This document shows positions 20,730 through 62,935 of a DNA stretch of 64,000 nt, one piece after another. The notes under the pieces were generated by a model, which was given only the letters and a program-made list of their open reading frames with translations, ran no database searches and was not told the DNA's origin. How positions within the stretch are numbered: position 1 is the first letter of the stretch; every line of letters begins with the position of its first letter. Source of the stretch: Camarhynchus parvulus (taxonomy: Eukaryota > Chordata > Aves > Passeriformes > Thraupidae); contig NC_044590.1 in the NCBI RefSeq assembly GCF_901933205.1, positions 14,473,501 through 14,537,500 of the forward strand, read 5' to 3'. Both the position numbers and the translations under genes were made by a program.

Positions 20730-22691
20730 CAGCCATGAAGATTGTATTTATTACTATTAGAACAGAGGAAAAGCTACTTTACTGATTGGTATTTACAAAT
20801 CTGTTGGCAAAGACAATAATATCCAGTGTCTTTTATGAGCATGTTTTACAACCCTTTCCAGAATCACTCACTTTTATTAGCAGCAAATGCCTATGGTTTG
20901 ATTGACTGCCACTGGCTGAGTGCAATAAGTAACATAGATCACCACTGCAGTGGCTGCAGGCAAAGCCTGACACAGACACAGGCACCTGCAGCTCAAAGAG
21001 GAGGGCAGGTCCCACGTGGCTGCTCCAGCCCTTGGCAGGCAACAGGACAGCCTGAGCTCGTTCAGCAATTCAAATCTCAGGACAGCATGTCAGAGCTGGT
21101 AACCTCTGCCTGTCTCTACACTTCTGGGGGAGTAGCTTCACATGTGAAGAACAAGTTGTTCAGCACTACAGAAGGACAGAACAAGCTGAGAGGCATCAAA
21201 GCATGGAGATGGGTGTGTACGTGAAACAAATGCGGGCACATTTCGTGGGCATGCTTGACAAAGCTTATCTTGACAAGGGAGCAAGATTTCCTGGACCACA
21301 GGATCATCTGGTATGAGGAACCTTTATTCAGCTGGGCACAAACTGAATTCCTGCTCTGGAGTTCATACGAACATAGGCTCTGAGAACCCTCTTAGAAAGA
21401 CTCTGCACACGGCACCTCATGCCCACACTGGTACTGATTCAGGCATCAGCTCTAAACCTCACTGTCGGCAGGGCTCAGCTCCCCACTGCAGTCTGAAGAG
21501 GATGATCCCAGGTCCCCGCTGGAAAGGGAGGGGGATACAGAAACACAAATGCAACCTTGCATGATACTGGCAGACTTTGCACTGCAACAGTAATCGCAAA
21601 ACACACTTTTTTGCAGCAGACCTGCCTCCAGCAAGGAAAACACCTCAAAGGAAGAGCATGGATACCACAGTTGACTACAGGCAGTGCCAGCATTTCTCAA
21701 GCACACACCACTGTTGTTGCTCTGCCTGGAAGGGTGTACCTGAGCACAGGAGCACTTCTGACTGTTGTGGGCTTTCTTTAGACCTGGGCTGAGCCTGAAG
21801 GGTGGGTCAAACTGGTACTTAGTTCCTGGCAGAGTGATCTGGGAAGGATGTGGTATTAGGAAGGGGGGTGCGAGGAGCTGGAGCTGTGAAGGCTGCTCTG
21901 AGCATAGGCTCAGGAGCTCCTCAGCAAAGCTGGTGTCAGCTCATGCTGTCTGTAGCAAACAGGAGCTGCAAGGCCACTGGGGTCACTGCTCCAGAAGATA
22001 TGGCCCTCATTAAGAGGATGCCAAAGTGGTTGTTTACTTGTTTGTTGTTAGGTGTGTGGCTTTCCTGTTGTACCAAGCATCATGGTGTGGGTGGGTACTC
22101 AGCACAGGGCTGGTCTTACATGCTGCTGCACAGCTCTACAGTTCTTGAACCTCTGCACTTTCACAGCCCTCTACCAACAGCACTGTGGGACGTCAGAACA
22201 ACTCTGATATCTCCAGCCAACAGCCTGCAGAGGTGAACAAGGCTGGCCCCATAATAGTAGGATTACTCCTGATGAGGCAGCATCTTCCCTCAGACCACAT
22301 TTTGCCACAGCACAGGAGTGATGTTTTCCTACCTCAAGTCAACTCTGCCTCCAGAAGGGAAATGAAGAGTCTCACTACCCCATGTAGCAGTTCCTCACAC
22401 ATGTCACAGCCCTTTCACTGAGCACCCAATCTTGTGGCTCTCAGGAAGAGGACTGCACACTGAAAGGCCAGGAACTGCTAAACCTGATCTGGCATGCCCA
22501 AGGATTTCCTGGTGCTGACAGAACCAAGCCTTCCAGAAATGTCCAGTCCTTGTGATCATACATTGGGAGATGCTGAAGGGCTAACCCAGGGCATGACAAC
22601 AGTAAGGACAATGGAAGAAACCTAAGTGGAGAGGAGAAGACTTAACCTAGGAACTCCTTAGAACAATGTTTTGCAGCATGGGGCCAGTGGC
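20730..22691 (-). other. ARHGAP39: Probable 3' UTR of the ARHGAP39-type gene
   Basis: From the stop codon (22694-22692) leftwards there is no splice signal I trust. A minus-strand AATAAA at 20752-20747 is followed by a T/TG-rich stretch, a good cleavage context. Another AATAAA lies at about 20878-20873. The extent is inferred. Confidence 0.45.
20747..20752 (-). terminator. Candidate poly(A) signal of the ARHGAP39-type gene
   Basis: AATAAA on the minus strand about 1.9 kb after the stop, followed downstream by T-rich and TTTTGTGAATT-type sequence. Confidence 0.5.
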
Positions 22692-50736
<28,045 letters not shown>

Positions 50737-53594
50737 CTGCAGGGACACAAGAGCCGCATTAGTCTGGACCAGAGGCCCAAAGCAAACAGGTTGTCTGAAG
50801 AGGCCTACAAACCTGCTGCCACTGGGCCAGGCAGCCTGCTTGCAGATCAAAGCATTGCTTGGGGCTATTCAGCAATCTAATGATCTCAGGAGACGCCAGG
50901 ACAAGGGTTTGAGATGGGGCTGCTACAAAAGAGCAGTCCTTTGGAACAGGGAAGGGGAGTTCAGTCCCATCAGCCTGGCCCACTCACTTCCCACTCACTA
51001 GCCCAGGACTAACCCACAGGGCTGGCGAGCACAGTCTGTTGATGCTGGGATGACTCACATCAAGGGCTGGCCCAGACACAGGAGTGCCAGTGCCTGGGAG
51101 ATGCAGGGCGCAAGACGCAGGAGGGTAGGGGACTTGACTTTCAGGAGCAGGGACTATCTGCAGAACAGGATCTGCTCCTTTTGAGAGCTGCACATTCCAC
51201 CTGGGGAGACCAAAGCCCTGGCTCCCAACAATGTGGGCAACCTGCTCCATGCAAGTGCCTGCCTGGAGGCTCCACATGCTGTGGGGCTGGAATGGACCTT
51301 TGGACACTTATATGTCCAAAAGATATATGTGGGGAATGACTGGTGGATGAGACCATCTCCATTGCAGGTTCTTCCCCCTACTCCTTGGCTGATGGGACAG
51401 AGCCTTCAGCAGGGTGTAAGGTGACCCGAAGGACAGGCCCTGCTGCTGATGCATAACCCCTTGCAGCCCTAAAGAACCCCTTGAGCCCCAGGGTCCTTTA
51501 TTAGCACCCATACTGGCCCAGTCAGTGAGAGCAAAGCAGGTAGTGCTGAACGACTGCTTTTCAGGCAGATCAGCACAGTGGTTTTCATGCAGAGGTGTTG
51601 GGGTGCACAGCCATCATACATGGCATATCAACCATACCACTGACACACCAACCCTAAAGAGCTGGCCTGAGGAGTTCAGCAAAGCCAATGCCTCCCCAAT
51701 GCAGTAGCCCAAACCATTTTGGATAGCCCAGGTAAATGGAGGAAGGGAGTGCAAACCCAGCAAGGTTTCCCTCCACAAAGGAGAGATGCTACCTAAAGTG
51801 ATCCTGAACCAAGTTGTATGCTCAGCATGCTGAAAAAAAACATGAGCCCCTCCTGCCCCCACATCCCAAAGCCTGGCCTCCATCCCAGTGCTGGTGGAGG
51901 CTGCAGGAAGGAGGGCCTTAACTGAAGCTACTTTTGCCATTAATAAAAGCCATATGAAGAGGACAGCTCCAAGGCCCCTCTTGAAACCTGTTTCTGCCAG
52001 GGGTTCACTCTGACAAGCTGGTCTCCAGCAAGGGTATGACAGCAAAAGCCATTCCCACAGCAGAAGCGGGAGAAGGGAGATCCCACTGCATCTCTCTCAC
52101 ACCCTCAGCTGCCAGCCTGCAGATCCTCAGAAGGGTCAGGAGTGATGGTGGCAGCGCTGCAGTGCCTGAAATGGCAGCCCAGGTTCCTGTGCCCAGCCCT
52201 GGCTTCCTGAGGAAGGTCAGCATGTATCCTATCACCACGCAAGTCTAGGTGAGGGTTTAGTTGCCCACTGCACCTCCCTGCTAGGAAAACTGGGGGTTTG
52301 ATTGACAACAATCAATGCTGAGCAGTCTGGCATGCACCCATAAAAAGCAGGCCAGTCCTCAAAATTGAGGAAAAGCAAGGAGTACATTCCTGGAGCAGGG
52401 CCAGCTCCAGGCTGCCACACAAGCCTCAAACATAACATCAAGAATTCTGGAAAGATGTGATAAACCCAGGATTGCAGAGATAAGGCCGTAACTTAAACAC
52501 ACAAAACCCAAAATTAATTCATATTCCACTTTACAAGGTTAAAGAAGTTTCCTGGGGATGGTTTAAATAATTCTTTTCTCTGCCCTTTCAGCTCCAAGTG
52601 CTGAGGGATGCAGCAAACAGAGTGGGTGCTCACGCTCACGAGCACTGCAGAGCACCTGCTCCCTCCAGCAGGATCACGGCAATGGTTTCTCTTCATCTCA
52701 GCTCCTGTAACTCAGTGTCCCCAAAACAATACTTGCCTGCAGGCCCCATCTGCAGTGCCAGATCAAAGCCCTCCACTACCCGAGCACAGGACAACCAGCC
52801 TGCTGGCATCGCAATGGCTCCAGGGAACTACTGCAGTCACCAGACCCTGCAAGGCAGAGGGATTCCAACAAAACACCCACTCGCTTCCAAAAGCAGCCCA
52901 CATTCCCAAGGTGCATCCTCCTGTACTGTCAGAAAGTCCAGGAGCTTTCTGTGTGTCCTGAGTAATACTTTCCAGACCGAATAGCTGGGAAACAGGACAC
53001 AGCTCCAGCTGCTCACTCCAGCAGGCAAAGGCCCCCAGCTGTGATGGCTTGTGCCTTGAGCATGCTGATGTTTTGGAGGAGTGGCAAGGCCATTGCAGGG
53101 GTCAGCCACCAAGCAGCAGCGTGCTGTGAACAGGATGGTGCACCAGGCATGGAAAAAGCAGAAGAAAGTGTAGGGCTTTTTGTGGATAATCACATCTCAT
53201 GTAGGCAGACAGATCTGGTCCCATCTGAAGGCTTTGCCTCACAGATGGGCAGCTGTTTTTTAATGAAGTGTTGTAATAGACAGTACAGCTAAGAGACAAG
53301 CTGCTGCGCTCTGTCCTGCAGCCTCAAGGACACAGGATGGACATGTACCAACTGTGCTCCTTCAAAACCAGCTCGAGTTCCTCCTGGCTGCCACTCCTGC
53401 TTGGCAAAGCCTCAGAAAAAAAATAATAGCAGTAATTTTTAAGAAACAGCATTTCATCCTGAAAGGGCATCTGCAAGCATCTCCTGACCAGATCTTTCTC
53501 ACAAAGACTGTAAATGCTTAGTAGGAGGTCTAGGAAGGAATATTTTTTTTTAACTACAGAGAATTGAGCAGGACCAGAAATGGAAAGGACCAGG

Positions 53595-53991
53595 TGTGGT
53601 GGTGTTCACAGGGGTCTCAGGAAGAGGGAAGAGACAAGGATCTGACTCCATGTTTCAGAAGGCTTGATTTATTATTTTATGATATATATATATCTCTATA
53701 TATTATATTAAAACTATACTAAAAGAGTAGAAGAAAGGATTTCATCAGAAGGCGAGCAAGCAAAGGAAGAAGAATGGAATGATAACAAAAATTCCTGACT
53801 CTCAGAGAGTCTGAGCCAGCTGACTGTGATTAGCTATTAATTAGAAACAACTAACACAGACCAATCAAAGATGCACCTGTTGCACTCCACAGCAGCAGAT
53901 AATAATTGTTTACATTTTGTTCTTAAAGTGTCTCAGCTTCTCAAGAGAAAAATCCTAAAAAAAGGATTTTTCATAAAACATGTCTGTGACA
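53595..53991 (-). mobile_element. Solo LTR, 397 bp, with 6-bp target duplication (copy 2)
   Basis: Flanked by ACCAGG at 53589-53594 and 53992-53997, with TG...CA ends. It aligns along its length with 15943-16334. It is minus by the same AATAAA logic. It contains a (TA)n-type stretch near 53,680-53,706. Confidence 0.87.
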
Positions 53992-56900
53992 ACCAGGTAC
54001 AGGTGAAGAGTCAGTTGCAGGAAGAGCTGAGGAACCCCAAGAAGTCAAACAGCCACTCCCTCAGAGAAGAGCTCGTTTTCCTGCCACCATCACCCAAGTG
54101 ACAACACAGCCCAGGCAGTCAAGCATAGTCTGGGACACCACAAGTTCTTCCCAAGGCTGTAAAAAGGTAAGAATAGTAGAGATGTTTTCTTAGCTGGAGC
54201 TGTCAGCTCAAGATCAGCTTGATGTGATCTGCAGCCCCACCTGTGGAAGCTGCTTAGCACCAGCTTGACGAGGCAAACATCCACCAAGGGGAAGAGAGCA
54301 CCAAGGATAGCCATGAGAATCAACTGCCTCAGGGAGCTTCACACCAGGCTGCCAACAAACCCTTCTGCATGGCTACAAGGACACCTCTTATGACTTGGTC
54401 TCCCATTTCACTTCCATGCTCTGTAATTTTTGGATTTCTGCGCTTCAAGCCAAGATCCCACCTCCTTCCCCCACTTCCCTTCTTTGGGATGAGCCCTGCA
54501 GAGAGTTGGGGCAATACTAAGTCCTTCCTGGCCAAACATGGCTCCATACCAAGTGGGATTTTTCAAGACTAATGCCCTCAATGGAGGCCTGCAGCATACT
54601 CAAAGCCAGCCCCAATACAAAGATGCCAGTTGTTGCCATCATCAGAGACCATCTAGCTGAGGATGTGCCTATGCCAAAACTAAGTGCCTTGTTAACAAGT
54701 CCTCCTTGAGGAGGAGGAATGCAGTTTGGCCATCACACACAGAGTGAAGTATAATTCCCAGAGACTGGCCGTGGTGTGAAACCAGCCAAAGGCAGGGAAG
54801 TGTGCGCAGGGCTACTTGCTGTAGCAATCAACTGGGGTGATGGGGATGGGCATCTGAAATTATCAGCCCCACAGAGACGAGTTCAAATCCTCTTTCATTT
54901 GCTGCTAATGGCACATAGGACAAACAACCCATGAAAAGGAGCAGATCCAGTCATACAGAGAATGATGCCATGTTCACCATCTTGAGTCCTCTAAAAGGAG
55001 GCCCCTGAAGCAGCCCATGGCAAGCCAGTTCAGGAATGGGGAGAGGGTACCAGCCCAGAGGCTCCACTGCTGCTGACTTTGCTGCTCCTCTGTGGGTCTA
55101 GGCTCCTGGCTGACTGAAAAACAGCACAGGTTGTGTTCAAGAACTCAAATATCACCACAGATTTTTTTTTAAGACAATCGCACTTGCCCCTTCACATTCG
55201 GCACAACAGGCCTCGGAAAAGTTCACTTAGTACAGACGCTGAGAAACCAACTGCAACCTCCAGGTGGCTCCGATTCACTCAGATTTGCATATCAAAGCCA
55301 GGACAAGCCTGTAAAACTAACCTCTATCCTCGAGCTGCAGAGAGCCTCCAGAAGGTCTCCAGCATCAGCTCCTTATGGTAATTTTCCTTCAGCTGAGTGA
55401 GACAATTCAGGCTTTATTCACACACACTCTATAACTTCTTTTGAATACCCATGCCTGCTTCTAACAAAAATTATAGAGGAACAAAAATAAATACAATGTC
55501 AGGCTGCTCATAAAATTCTCCTGCTCCTGAAAATAAGCACTATGCAAACAAACGAACCTCTGCTTTGCCAAAGACAGATTACACTGTGAAAATCCAGAAC
55601 AAATGCTGATTGCTCAAAGCCTGGCAAAGAGCACATATGCTTAGCTCTAGCAAGAGCAGAACAGGGGCAGGCCTCTGAAAGCAGAGCCCAGCCTGGCAAC
55701 ACATTACATATTGAAGAGAGAATAACACCATAGTTTGGGTGGGTTAGGGGAACAAGACAGCCTGGAAAAGGTCTTATCACAAAAAGCATCTCATTACTTT
55801 GTTGTTTTTAATTAAAAAGAAAACAAAACAAAAAACAATGAAAACAGCCCCAAAGCCCCAAGCCTTCTGCTAGGTGGTATTTTCAAAGACAAAGATGTCA
55901 GATGGGAAACTTGGTGGCTTTCTAGTTGCTTGGACTCTGTCAGTTCGTGCCTGTTTCCTGGCTTTCCCAGACTTTCCCCCAGCCCAGGTACCAGCATTGC
56001 TGGCTCCATCTTGCTGCTGTTAGCCTCTTGATTCATCACAAATCCAGAGCGGAACAGACAGCAAAGGGGTAGCTCAGTCCAAAGGAGAAGGTTGGGGCAA
56101 CACTAAAATTACCAGCAAATTCCCTCAAGATCTTGTCTCAGGGAGAAAGAAGTAAGTAAAAAGGACTTTTGGGACACAAGTGAGATGTCTTGGGGTCTCT
56201 GCAAAAGGAGAGAGGAGGGGCATAAGGAAGGACAGACACCATGACAAGCCATGCCCCAATGATAATCAGCTTAAAATAAAGTCCAGAACAGTCTCAAAGG
56301 CATAAGGCCCAACAGCCCAAGACCAGTACCTGAACCTTGGGTGGGATGGATGCACAGGCATCTTAGAGCTCTGTATGTCACCAGGGAGGAGGGAGGGCAG
56401 CACAGGCACTCCCACACCAAACTTCATGCTTCTCCATCATCTACTCTGTGCCAAGTGTTGTCCACTAGGTTTGGACTGATTTGGGTCCTGAAATCACTCC
56501 CTGGAGCCACACAGAGAGCACCCCAAGGGGAGGGGAAGACAGAAGGGCTTGAACTGCTGTTCATCCCCACCCGATCCTTCAGTGCCCCCATCACAGGATG
56601 GACAATTCTGCAACAGAGGGAAGACCAAGGGACAGAAAACATCCCTGTTTTCATGGCCTTGAGACAAAACAAAAAGCACTTGCTGGACGGACACTCTGAG
56701 TAGGAGGTGGTCATAGTGTCCATAGTGTCTCCATACTGGAGACATAGGCACCAGGGGACTGCCTGGTGACCAACAGACCAACACTAAAGGAAACTGCACC
56801 TGAGGGCAGGAGGAGCAGTAAAATCTACTCCTGTTAAAAAAATCCTGGCGATGCAGACCAGGTACAGGTCTTCACCGGAGAGCTACCTGCCGCTTCCCTG

Positions 56901-57947
56901 GAGGCCAAGGGTCTCTCACTTCTCTCTGTCCCCAAATTGTCATTGAGGGTGAGCACCTTGGCCTGTGTTATGGCTAGAGACCAGCTGTGGCCACTGCAGC
57001 CTCAGCAGAAGGCAAAAGACATGTCAAAAAACATTCAGCATCAAGAAGTTTCCAGGTGCTTCTCTCTACTCTTTGCAATGATCCACAGGCTGGCCAGGGA
57101 CACATATCTGGCAGGCAGCCTCTCCTGCCTATCTGTCACATCTAGCCCCTGGGTTTCACACGCTGAGGAGCAAAATCATTTGTGGAGCTTGAGCCCCAGG
57201 CCACAGCAGAGAAGTGAGCTAGCTTCCTTGGGCTATGGGACCTGCCGTGACACCCTGTCCAGCTCTCAAGCTGCTGTGATAGCATACCTTGGGTCTCTTC
57301 TGCCTTATGGCTAGAGTTTTCATTCTGCAGGTCACAGCACAAGCCCAAAACTCCAGTACTTAAACAGCCTCCCCAAAGCTCTGGTTTCCTCCAGATGAAG
57401 TAGCACCTTCTAAGCTCAATGAAAACTTCAGCAGAGTTATTATTCCTTTTAAGGGGCTAAACATTTAAGAACAAGTTGCAGAAGATAAAAAGAACCTGGC
57501 AGTCTTCATCTCCTCTCCTTCCAAAATGTACTGTGTGCACCCACAGCAGCATCCAAACCACAGCTGCTGGAAGGCAGGCAGCTGTGGGGGGAAGCAGGAA
57601 GGTCCCTGCCCAAGGGAAACAAGGCACCCTGGCAGGGAGCTGAGACATGCCACAGCTTGGTGCTGGCCTCCAACCTGCACAGCCTTAGGCTGCATCAATC
57701 CCAGGACACATGGTCAGGTCTGTCATTGGACTGGGACCAATATTAGCACCACAGCACCTGACAGTGACTGCATCCCATCTCAACATGCTCAAAACTAGAC
57801 TTTCTCCCCAACAGACAGGATTTAAATGAGAAAACTTCAATTTTATCAATATTCTAGAGAGGAAATATTTGCTTAGGTAAAGGCATTACAGGACAACCTG
57901 CCAGTACAGCAAAAATTATGACCACGGCTGGCATACATACTGCTTAC

Positions 57948-57979
57948 CTTCCACCCCTGGCGCTCCCCCATGGCAGCAT
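57948..57979 (-). CDS. Candidate first coding exon of the ARHGAP39-type gene
   Basis: The minus strand has an ATG at 57979 and a strong donor (GGAAG|GTAAGC) at 57948/57947. The 32 bases give 10 codons plus two bases, the phase required by the WW exon at 50736. The peptide does not resemble the mammalian N-terminus. Two other ATGs nearby give the wrong phase. Confidence 0.2.
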
Positions 57980-58489
57980 GTTGGGCTCAGTCCCAAGGAG
58001 GCAGCCTGATGACTTCCCATTGCTCCCATGGTGATGCCCCTAGTTTCAGGGAGGATTCATGCAGGCACACTGCAAGCATGGCTCAATGAGCATCGCCATG
58101 GTCATCCCACCTGTACAGGATCCCACCAAAGGGGGCAGCAGGACTCATGCAAGGTCATCACCAAAGGCACTAGCCACATCCTTCCAGGAGTGTAAATCTC
58201 TGCAGGCAGGTACCCAAGGTAATAGATCTACTTTCTCCACATCTTCTTGGGACACACAATCTAAGACACATGATACCAACTGAAGCAGACCTGAGCTTCA
58301 CCCTCTTCTGAGAGCATATGCAGGCACCACCAAATCATACAGGATCTGCCCACAATGGTACTCATAGCAGCTAAGAGCCTCCCAGCATAAATGAAACTCT
58401 AAAATCAGGTCTGGGCTGTTTGTGGTTTTTTTTAAGGAGGATGCATACAAACAAAAGGAAAGGATAGAACCCCTTAATCTCCCGCCTTC

Positions 58490-58813
58490 TCAATGGGCCC
58501 TAGCACCTCTTAGCACTACCTGCTGATTGAAACCCTGGTCAGTGACTAGAAAGCTGAACATGGCTCCACAGATCTGTAAGACGCCAATACCTCTTGGCAG
58601 CTGTTGAACAGAACTAAACTGGACTTGAAGCAGGATGACATTTCCCAGTGCCAATAAAGCTGCACCCTGGATGAAGAGCGTCATGCTCTTCTTAAACTGC
58701 AGGAATGAGGTGAAGAAGTTGTACCTGCCAAAATGAGGCAGGGCAAGAGCCCAGAGCCCTGCAGAAGCAGCATACACCAAGTGCTCTCCCTGGGCCAAAG
58801 CAAGCAACGTCAT
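58490..58813 (-). CDS. Unidentified open frame with three hydrophobic segments
   Basis: 107 codons from an ATG. Hydrophobic stretches lie at about residues 12-28, 45-64 and 76-91 (for example TLFIQGAALLALGNVILLQV). The layout resembles a small multi-pass membrane protein or one exon of one. A donor-like CAGCAG|GTAGTG lies near 58,522. I do not recognise the family. A chance frame, or part of an unannotated or retrocopied gene, are all possible. Confidence 0.25.
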   Translation of the reverse strand: MTLLALAQGEHLVYAASAGLWALALPHFGRYNFFTSFLQFKKSMTLFIQGAALLALGNVILLQVQFSSVQQLPRGIGVLQICGAMFSFLVTDQGFNQQVVLRGARAH

Positions 58814-61312
58814 GTCAATGATATCCCTGCTATTTCAAGGACACAGCAGCAGTCACTGCCCTGTCATCCTATAATTACTGACAAAGGTCTTGATTTATCT
58901 AGCTTGCTATCCAGCTGCTTCAGGACTGAGATTTACTCTTCACCACCTCCTGTGTCACCACTACTGATATCCGGGATTCCTCCCAGCATTGCCACGAAGC
59001 CCGTGCAGCCAGGGGCCCAGCACAGCAGCTGCTGCCTCAGACAGTTGATGCCAAACAAAGCAGCCTGGGAATAGGAGGTTCTCCAATCAAAAGTTGCTTT
59101 GGAAAAGCCACATTACCACATAAACCCAGCAATTGCTCCAGTACCTTGGGAGCAACCCACAACCTGTACACTGTGGAAAGAGCAGGACTCAACAGCAACC
59201 AATCTTCCGTCATTTCTGTACACGGATCATCCTGGGCTCAGTGACACGACACCAGGCACTGCACAGACGTAAACACACTGCACTGCAGCATAGTTTCCGC
59301 ATACAGGAGGGCAAAAGAACAACCATTCTTGTGCCATCTTCACTGAAGGGAAGAGAGAGCCCATAGCAGCCAGAACAGACCAAAGTATATAGCCAGCTTC
59401 CAAGGCTCATTTGCATCACGCACAGGGATAGCTTTTTGCTGCAGACAGGAACACTGAGTAAGGACAATAAAACATTTACACAGATTTCTGAACAGTGTCA
59501 GAGGGTGAAGAGGAGGAAGACAGGAACAGAAAAGATACTTCCAGAACCAGCAAAGGGAAACCCATCAGCCAGGTCCTCAGGACCAAATGGCCACCATAGT
59601 GAGAGCATGCAGGTTTGGGGACTTAAGGACTTCTCAAGACATCCACCTCTGATCTAAAACAATTCCACCAGACCATCAAAAAAACATGACAACTGTAGCT
59701 TTTCTAAAGGCAGAACATGAGTTGGCAGTGGTCAGGAACAGCAGACTGAGACTGTAATTATAGGGTGGAGAACCTGCACTGCCAGGCCATGCACAACTGG
59801 ACAGTGTCACCCTAGGTGCCAACAGAGGATGCCCTACAGCCAGATCACAGAGCATAATGCTTTCAAGCACCACTCAGCAAAGCTACATATCTGAGGCAGC
59901 TAAGTTCCTAGAAGTGGGACATTAGCAAAATAATGGCCCTCTGTCTCTGTTCATTTAAAAGGCTACCAGTCATTTATGAGCTGAAAAACAGGGTCCCTTG
60001 AAAACTCATGCACAACATAGCCACGGACAGCAAGGGACCAAGTCATTCCTCAGATAGCAGAGTCCACAAAACACTGGAGGCAAAAAGTACAAAACAAATG
60101 TAAGTGTTTCATCATAACTTCTTTAGGGTTATTCATTCTTCGGCAAATCTCTCCAGCTGCAGCTGTCTCTGCCAATTCCGTTGAAAAAAATCACGAGAGA
60201 AGAGATGCAGTGAAGCTCTTGAAAGTATTAGCTGTCCAAGCTTGCTATGTGTGACTCAAGTTAACCACTAAAACACCAGGCGAGCTGAGGAATTTGGTTG
60301 CAAGTCAAAGGAAAGAATAGGAGAGTGTTGGCAGGAAGTCAAAGGAATAACCGCCTGCAAACAAACAACTCTCTCCTGTCCTGTGAGATGCCATCAGGAA
60401 GCTCATCCCAACAGGACTCTGTGCAGAGGAGCCACATCAGTGTCATCATTTTCTCCAGCCCAAAGCACACCAATTTCCTCTGGCGAAGAAGAAGAGATAG
60501 TAAGTAAACAGCTGAAAACCTCAGGCACAAAGTTCATAAGCTGTTTATAAAACAACAAGCAAGAAAAAGAAATATATAATGGAAAAGAGGTCCTACCATT
60601 TGTTTTGTCTACAGGAATTGCTGAATGACAAGCACATCAGACACAACAGAGTCAGGATGTTGCAAAGCCAGTGCACTGGACCCACAGCATCGGTCCCTCC
60701 TGCAGCTCCAGAGCCTCCCCTCCTGCATGCCTGCCCCACAGGGAAGCACATGGGTCTCTGCTCTATGCACAGCTTCAACTCTGGAAATCTCACTTATCCC
60801 TAGTGAATCCTTAGTTTGGGATGAAAATCACAGCACATGTTTGACTCTTTTATCTTGTTTTTTATTCTGATGTAATAAACCACAAAAAAAAGCTTCCTCC
60901 AAAAGGAAAGGCATGCTTAACTGTTGCCCCAAACTGACATTCTTTTCCTGATTCTCCACAACTTTACAGTGTGAGTAGGAGTCACATCCCACGAGCTGTG
61001 TTTCAGCCTCTGTCTTGTCTGCTACACACTTGCATCTGCAAGACCAGCAGTGACTACAGTAACACCTTGAACTCCAAGTAAACCAAAATACTAGTTATCT
61101 ATAGTTCCAGTGCTTTGTCATTAACAAGCTCTGGCTTGATTTAATGAGAAACAAAGACTGAGGTGTTTGACCTTGCCTTAACATACAGTCACAGCTTTTC
61201 AAAAACTGAACATCTCTTCAATCTCACAGATCTAAGACTTCACAAAATAAAGCACAATTAATTAAAGCCCCAAATTAGCCTTTCCTCTCACCATATCATA
61301 GAAACAAAGGGG

Positions 61313-61660
61313 GGATTAACCAGGGGAGACCTCATTGTGGTCTTCAACGCTCTTATGAGCGGAAGTGGAGGGGCAGGTACTAATCTCTCTTGTGACCAGT
61401 GACAGGACTTGAGGAAACAGCATGAGGTCGAAGGAGGTTCAGGTCGGATATCAGGAGAGAGTTTTTCACCCAATAGATGGCTGAGTACTCGAACAGGCTC
61501 CCCAGGGTACCAGTCACAGCACCAAGCCTGTCTGAGCTCGAGAAGCATTTGGACAACACGGTCAGGCACAGGGTGGGATAACTGGAGCGTCCTATGCAGG
61601 GCCAGGAGGTTGCAGACTCAGTGATCCCGATGGATCCCATCCAACTCAGCATATTCTATG
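61313..61660 (+). mobile_element. CR1 LINE, truncated 3' end
   Basis: It contains GGAGACCTCATTGTGGTCTT, GGTCGGATATCAGGAG, GTTTTTCACCC, a gap, then GGATCCCATCCAACTCAGCA and ATTCTATGG. This is a CR1 3' region of a different subfamily from the copy at 31.7 kb. Confidence 0.85.
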
Positions 61661-62734
61661 GTTCCCAAGAGTCCACAAGAAGGCAGCTTGTGGCAAATAA
61701 CTGCATCAGTCACCGAAGGCTCTCAGTTGTTTCTTGGAGATGCTCAGGGCTGCAGAAGAAGGCAGTCCTGCATGGCATATGATGCCTCCCCAGGAAGACT
61801 CAACCCTTGACAGCACTTCTGGAGGTACTACCTTGAAGAGACCCTCCCAAGAAATGGGGAAAGCAGCAATAAAAGAATGATGCAGTCACTCACTGCAGAC
61901 ATCACAATTACTCCTTGCTTTGGACAAACCTTTTGCAGGGCATATGCTCATTTCTTTAGCCTCTCCAAGCAGGTTGGTAGGATAAAGAATTCCCTGTTTT
62001 CACTATATGTTTTTCCCTCAGTTAATGACAGTAGGCTATCAATCCAGCAGGTCAGGGAGATCAGGGAAAGTGCAATATCAAAGACAGTGACATTGAAGCT
62101 GCAAGTTTCAAGTCTGCCAAAAAAATTTTCAAGTTGGTGAAGAAAGGGAGGGAGGGTTGTACAGTTAATACCTACACTTCAGCAGAAGAAAAGTGAATTC
62201 CCCGAATGAGAGGAGAGTGATCTGGCAAAATAACTCCTTCCTCTGGAAGGATGAAACTGGTGAACTGTGACTTGTGTACACCCAGAACCAGAGCTGGGGA
62301 CAGACTCATGACCCTGGTTTGAACCCATTGCAGGTCTTCACAGATGCCCAGGTTCAAGTGGAACCATCCTCTTAAGCAAAAGCCCAGGTTTCACCTTTTC
62401 CACAGTTCTTTAAAAGGTTCCAAAAAACCACGCTGGTGATGGTATTTTTGACACAGTTCCAACTCCAAGCAGATTCATGCAGACATGCTAATGCACTCTG
62501 GGGTTTTAAACACCACTAAATTCAACTAGTGCCAAGAACAGTTGAGCTGCAATTTTAAATACTCAGAGTTTATCTTGTTTGAATAAGCAGGAGATAAGTA
62601 AAGAAATCATGTAGACCAAAGCCTGGCCCAGATCATGTTTGATTTGCGCCAGGTTCTCTGCTTCACCAAGTCAGTCTGAGATAAACACTTAAGCTACTTT
62701 GCATAGCCAGAGAAGTAAATATGTATCATCTGTT

Positions 62735-62935
62735 TGTCCTGGTTTAAAGGAAGGGGGAGAAAGGAAAAAGAGAAAAAAAGAAACTGAATTAAAAAGAAAA
62801 TTGAGACATGACTTTCTTATAAAAAATAGTGCAGTGGGTGGCTGCAGAGCTGGCAGTACTAGACAGGATCTCCAGAACAAAAAAAAAACCAGGAAATCCG
62901 CAGTGTCACTTCTCCCCACAGTTATTTAAAATGAG
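62735..62935. mobile_element. Possible LTR end fragment
   Basis: TGTCCTGGTTTAAAGG matches the terminal type seen at 18695 (TGTTCTGGTTTGAAAG), followed by A/G-rich sequence. No second end or duplication was found. Confidence 0.3.

Noticed and set aside
56880..56940. Minus-strand ATG and donor (CGGCAG|GTAGCT) as an alternative first exon for the ARHGAP39-type gene
   Set aside because: It ends in phase 0, which does not fit the WW exon.
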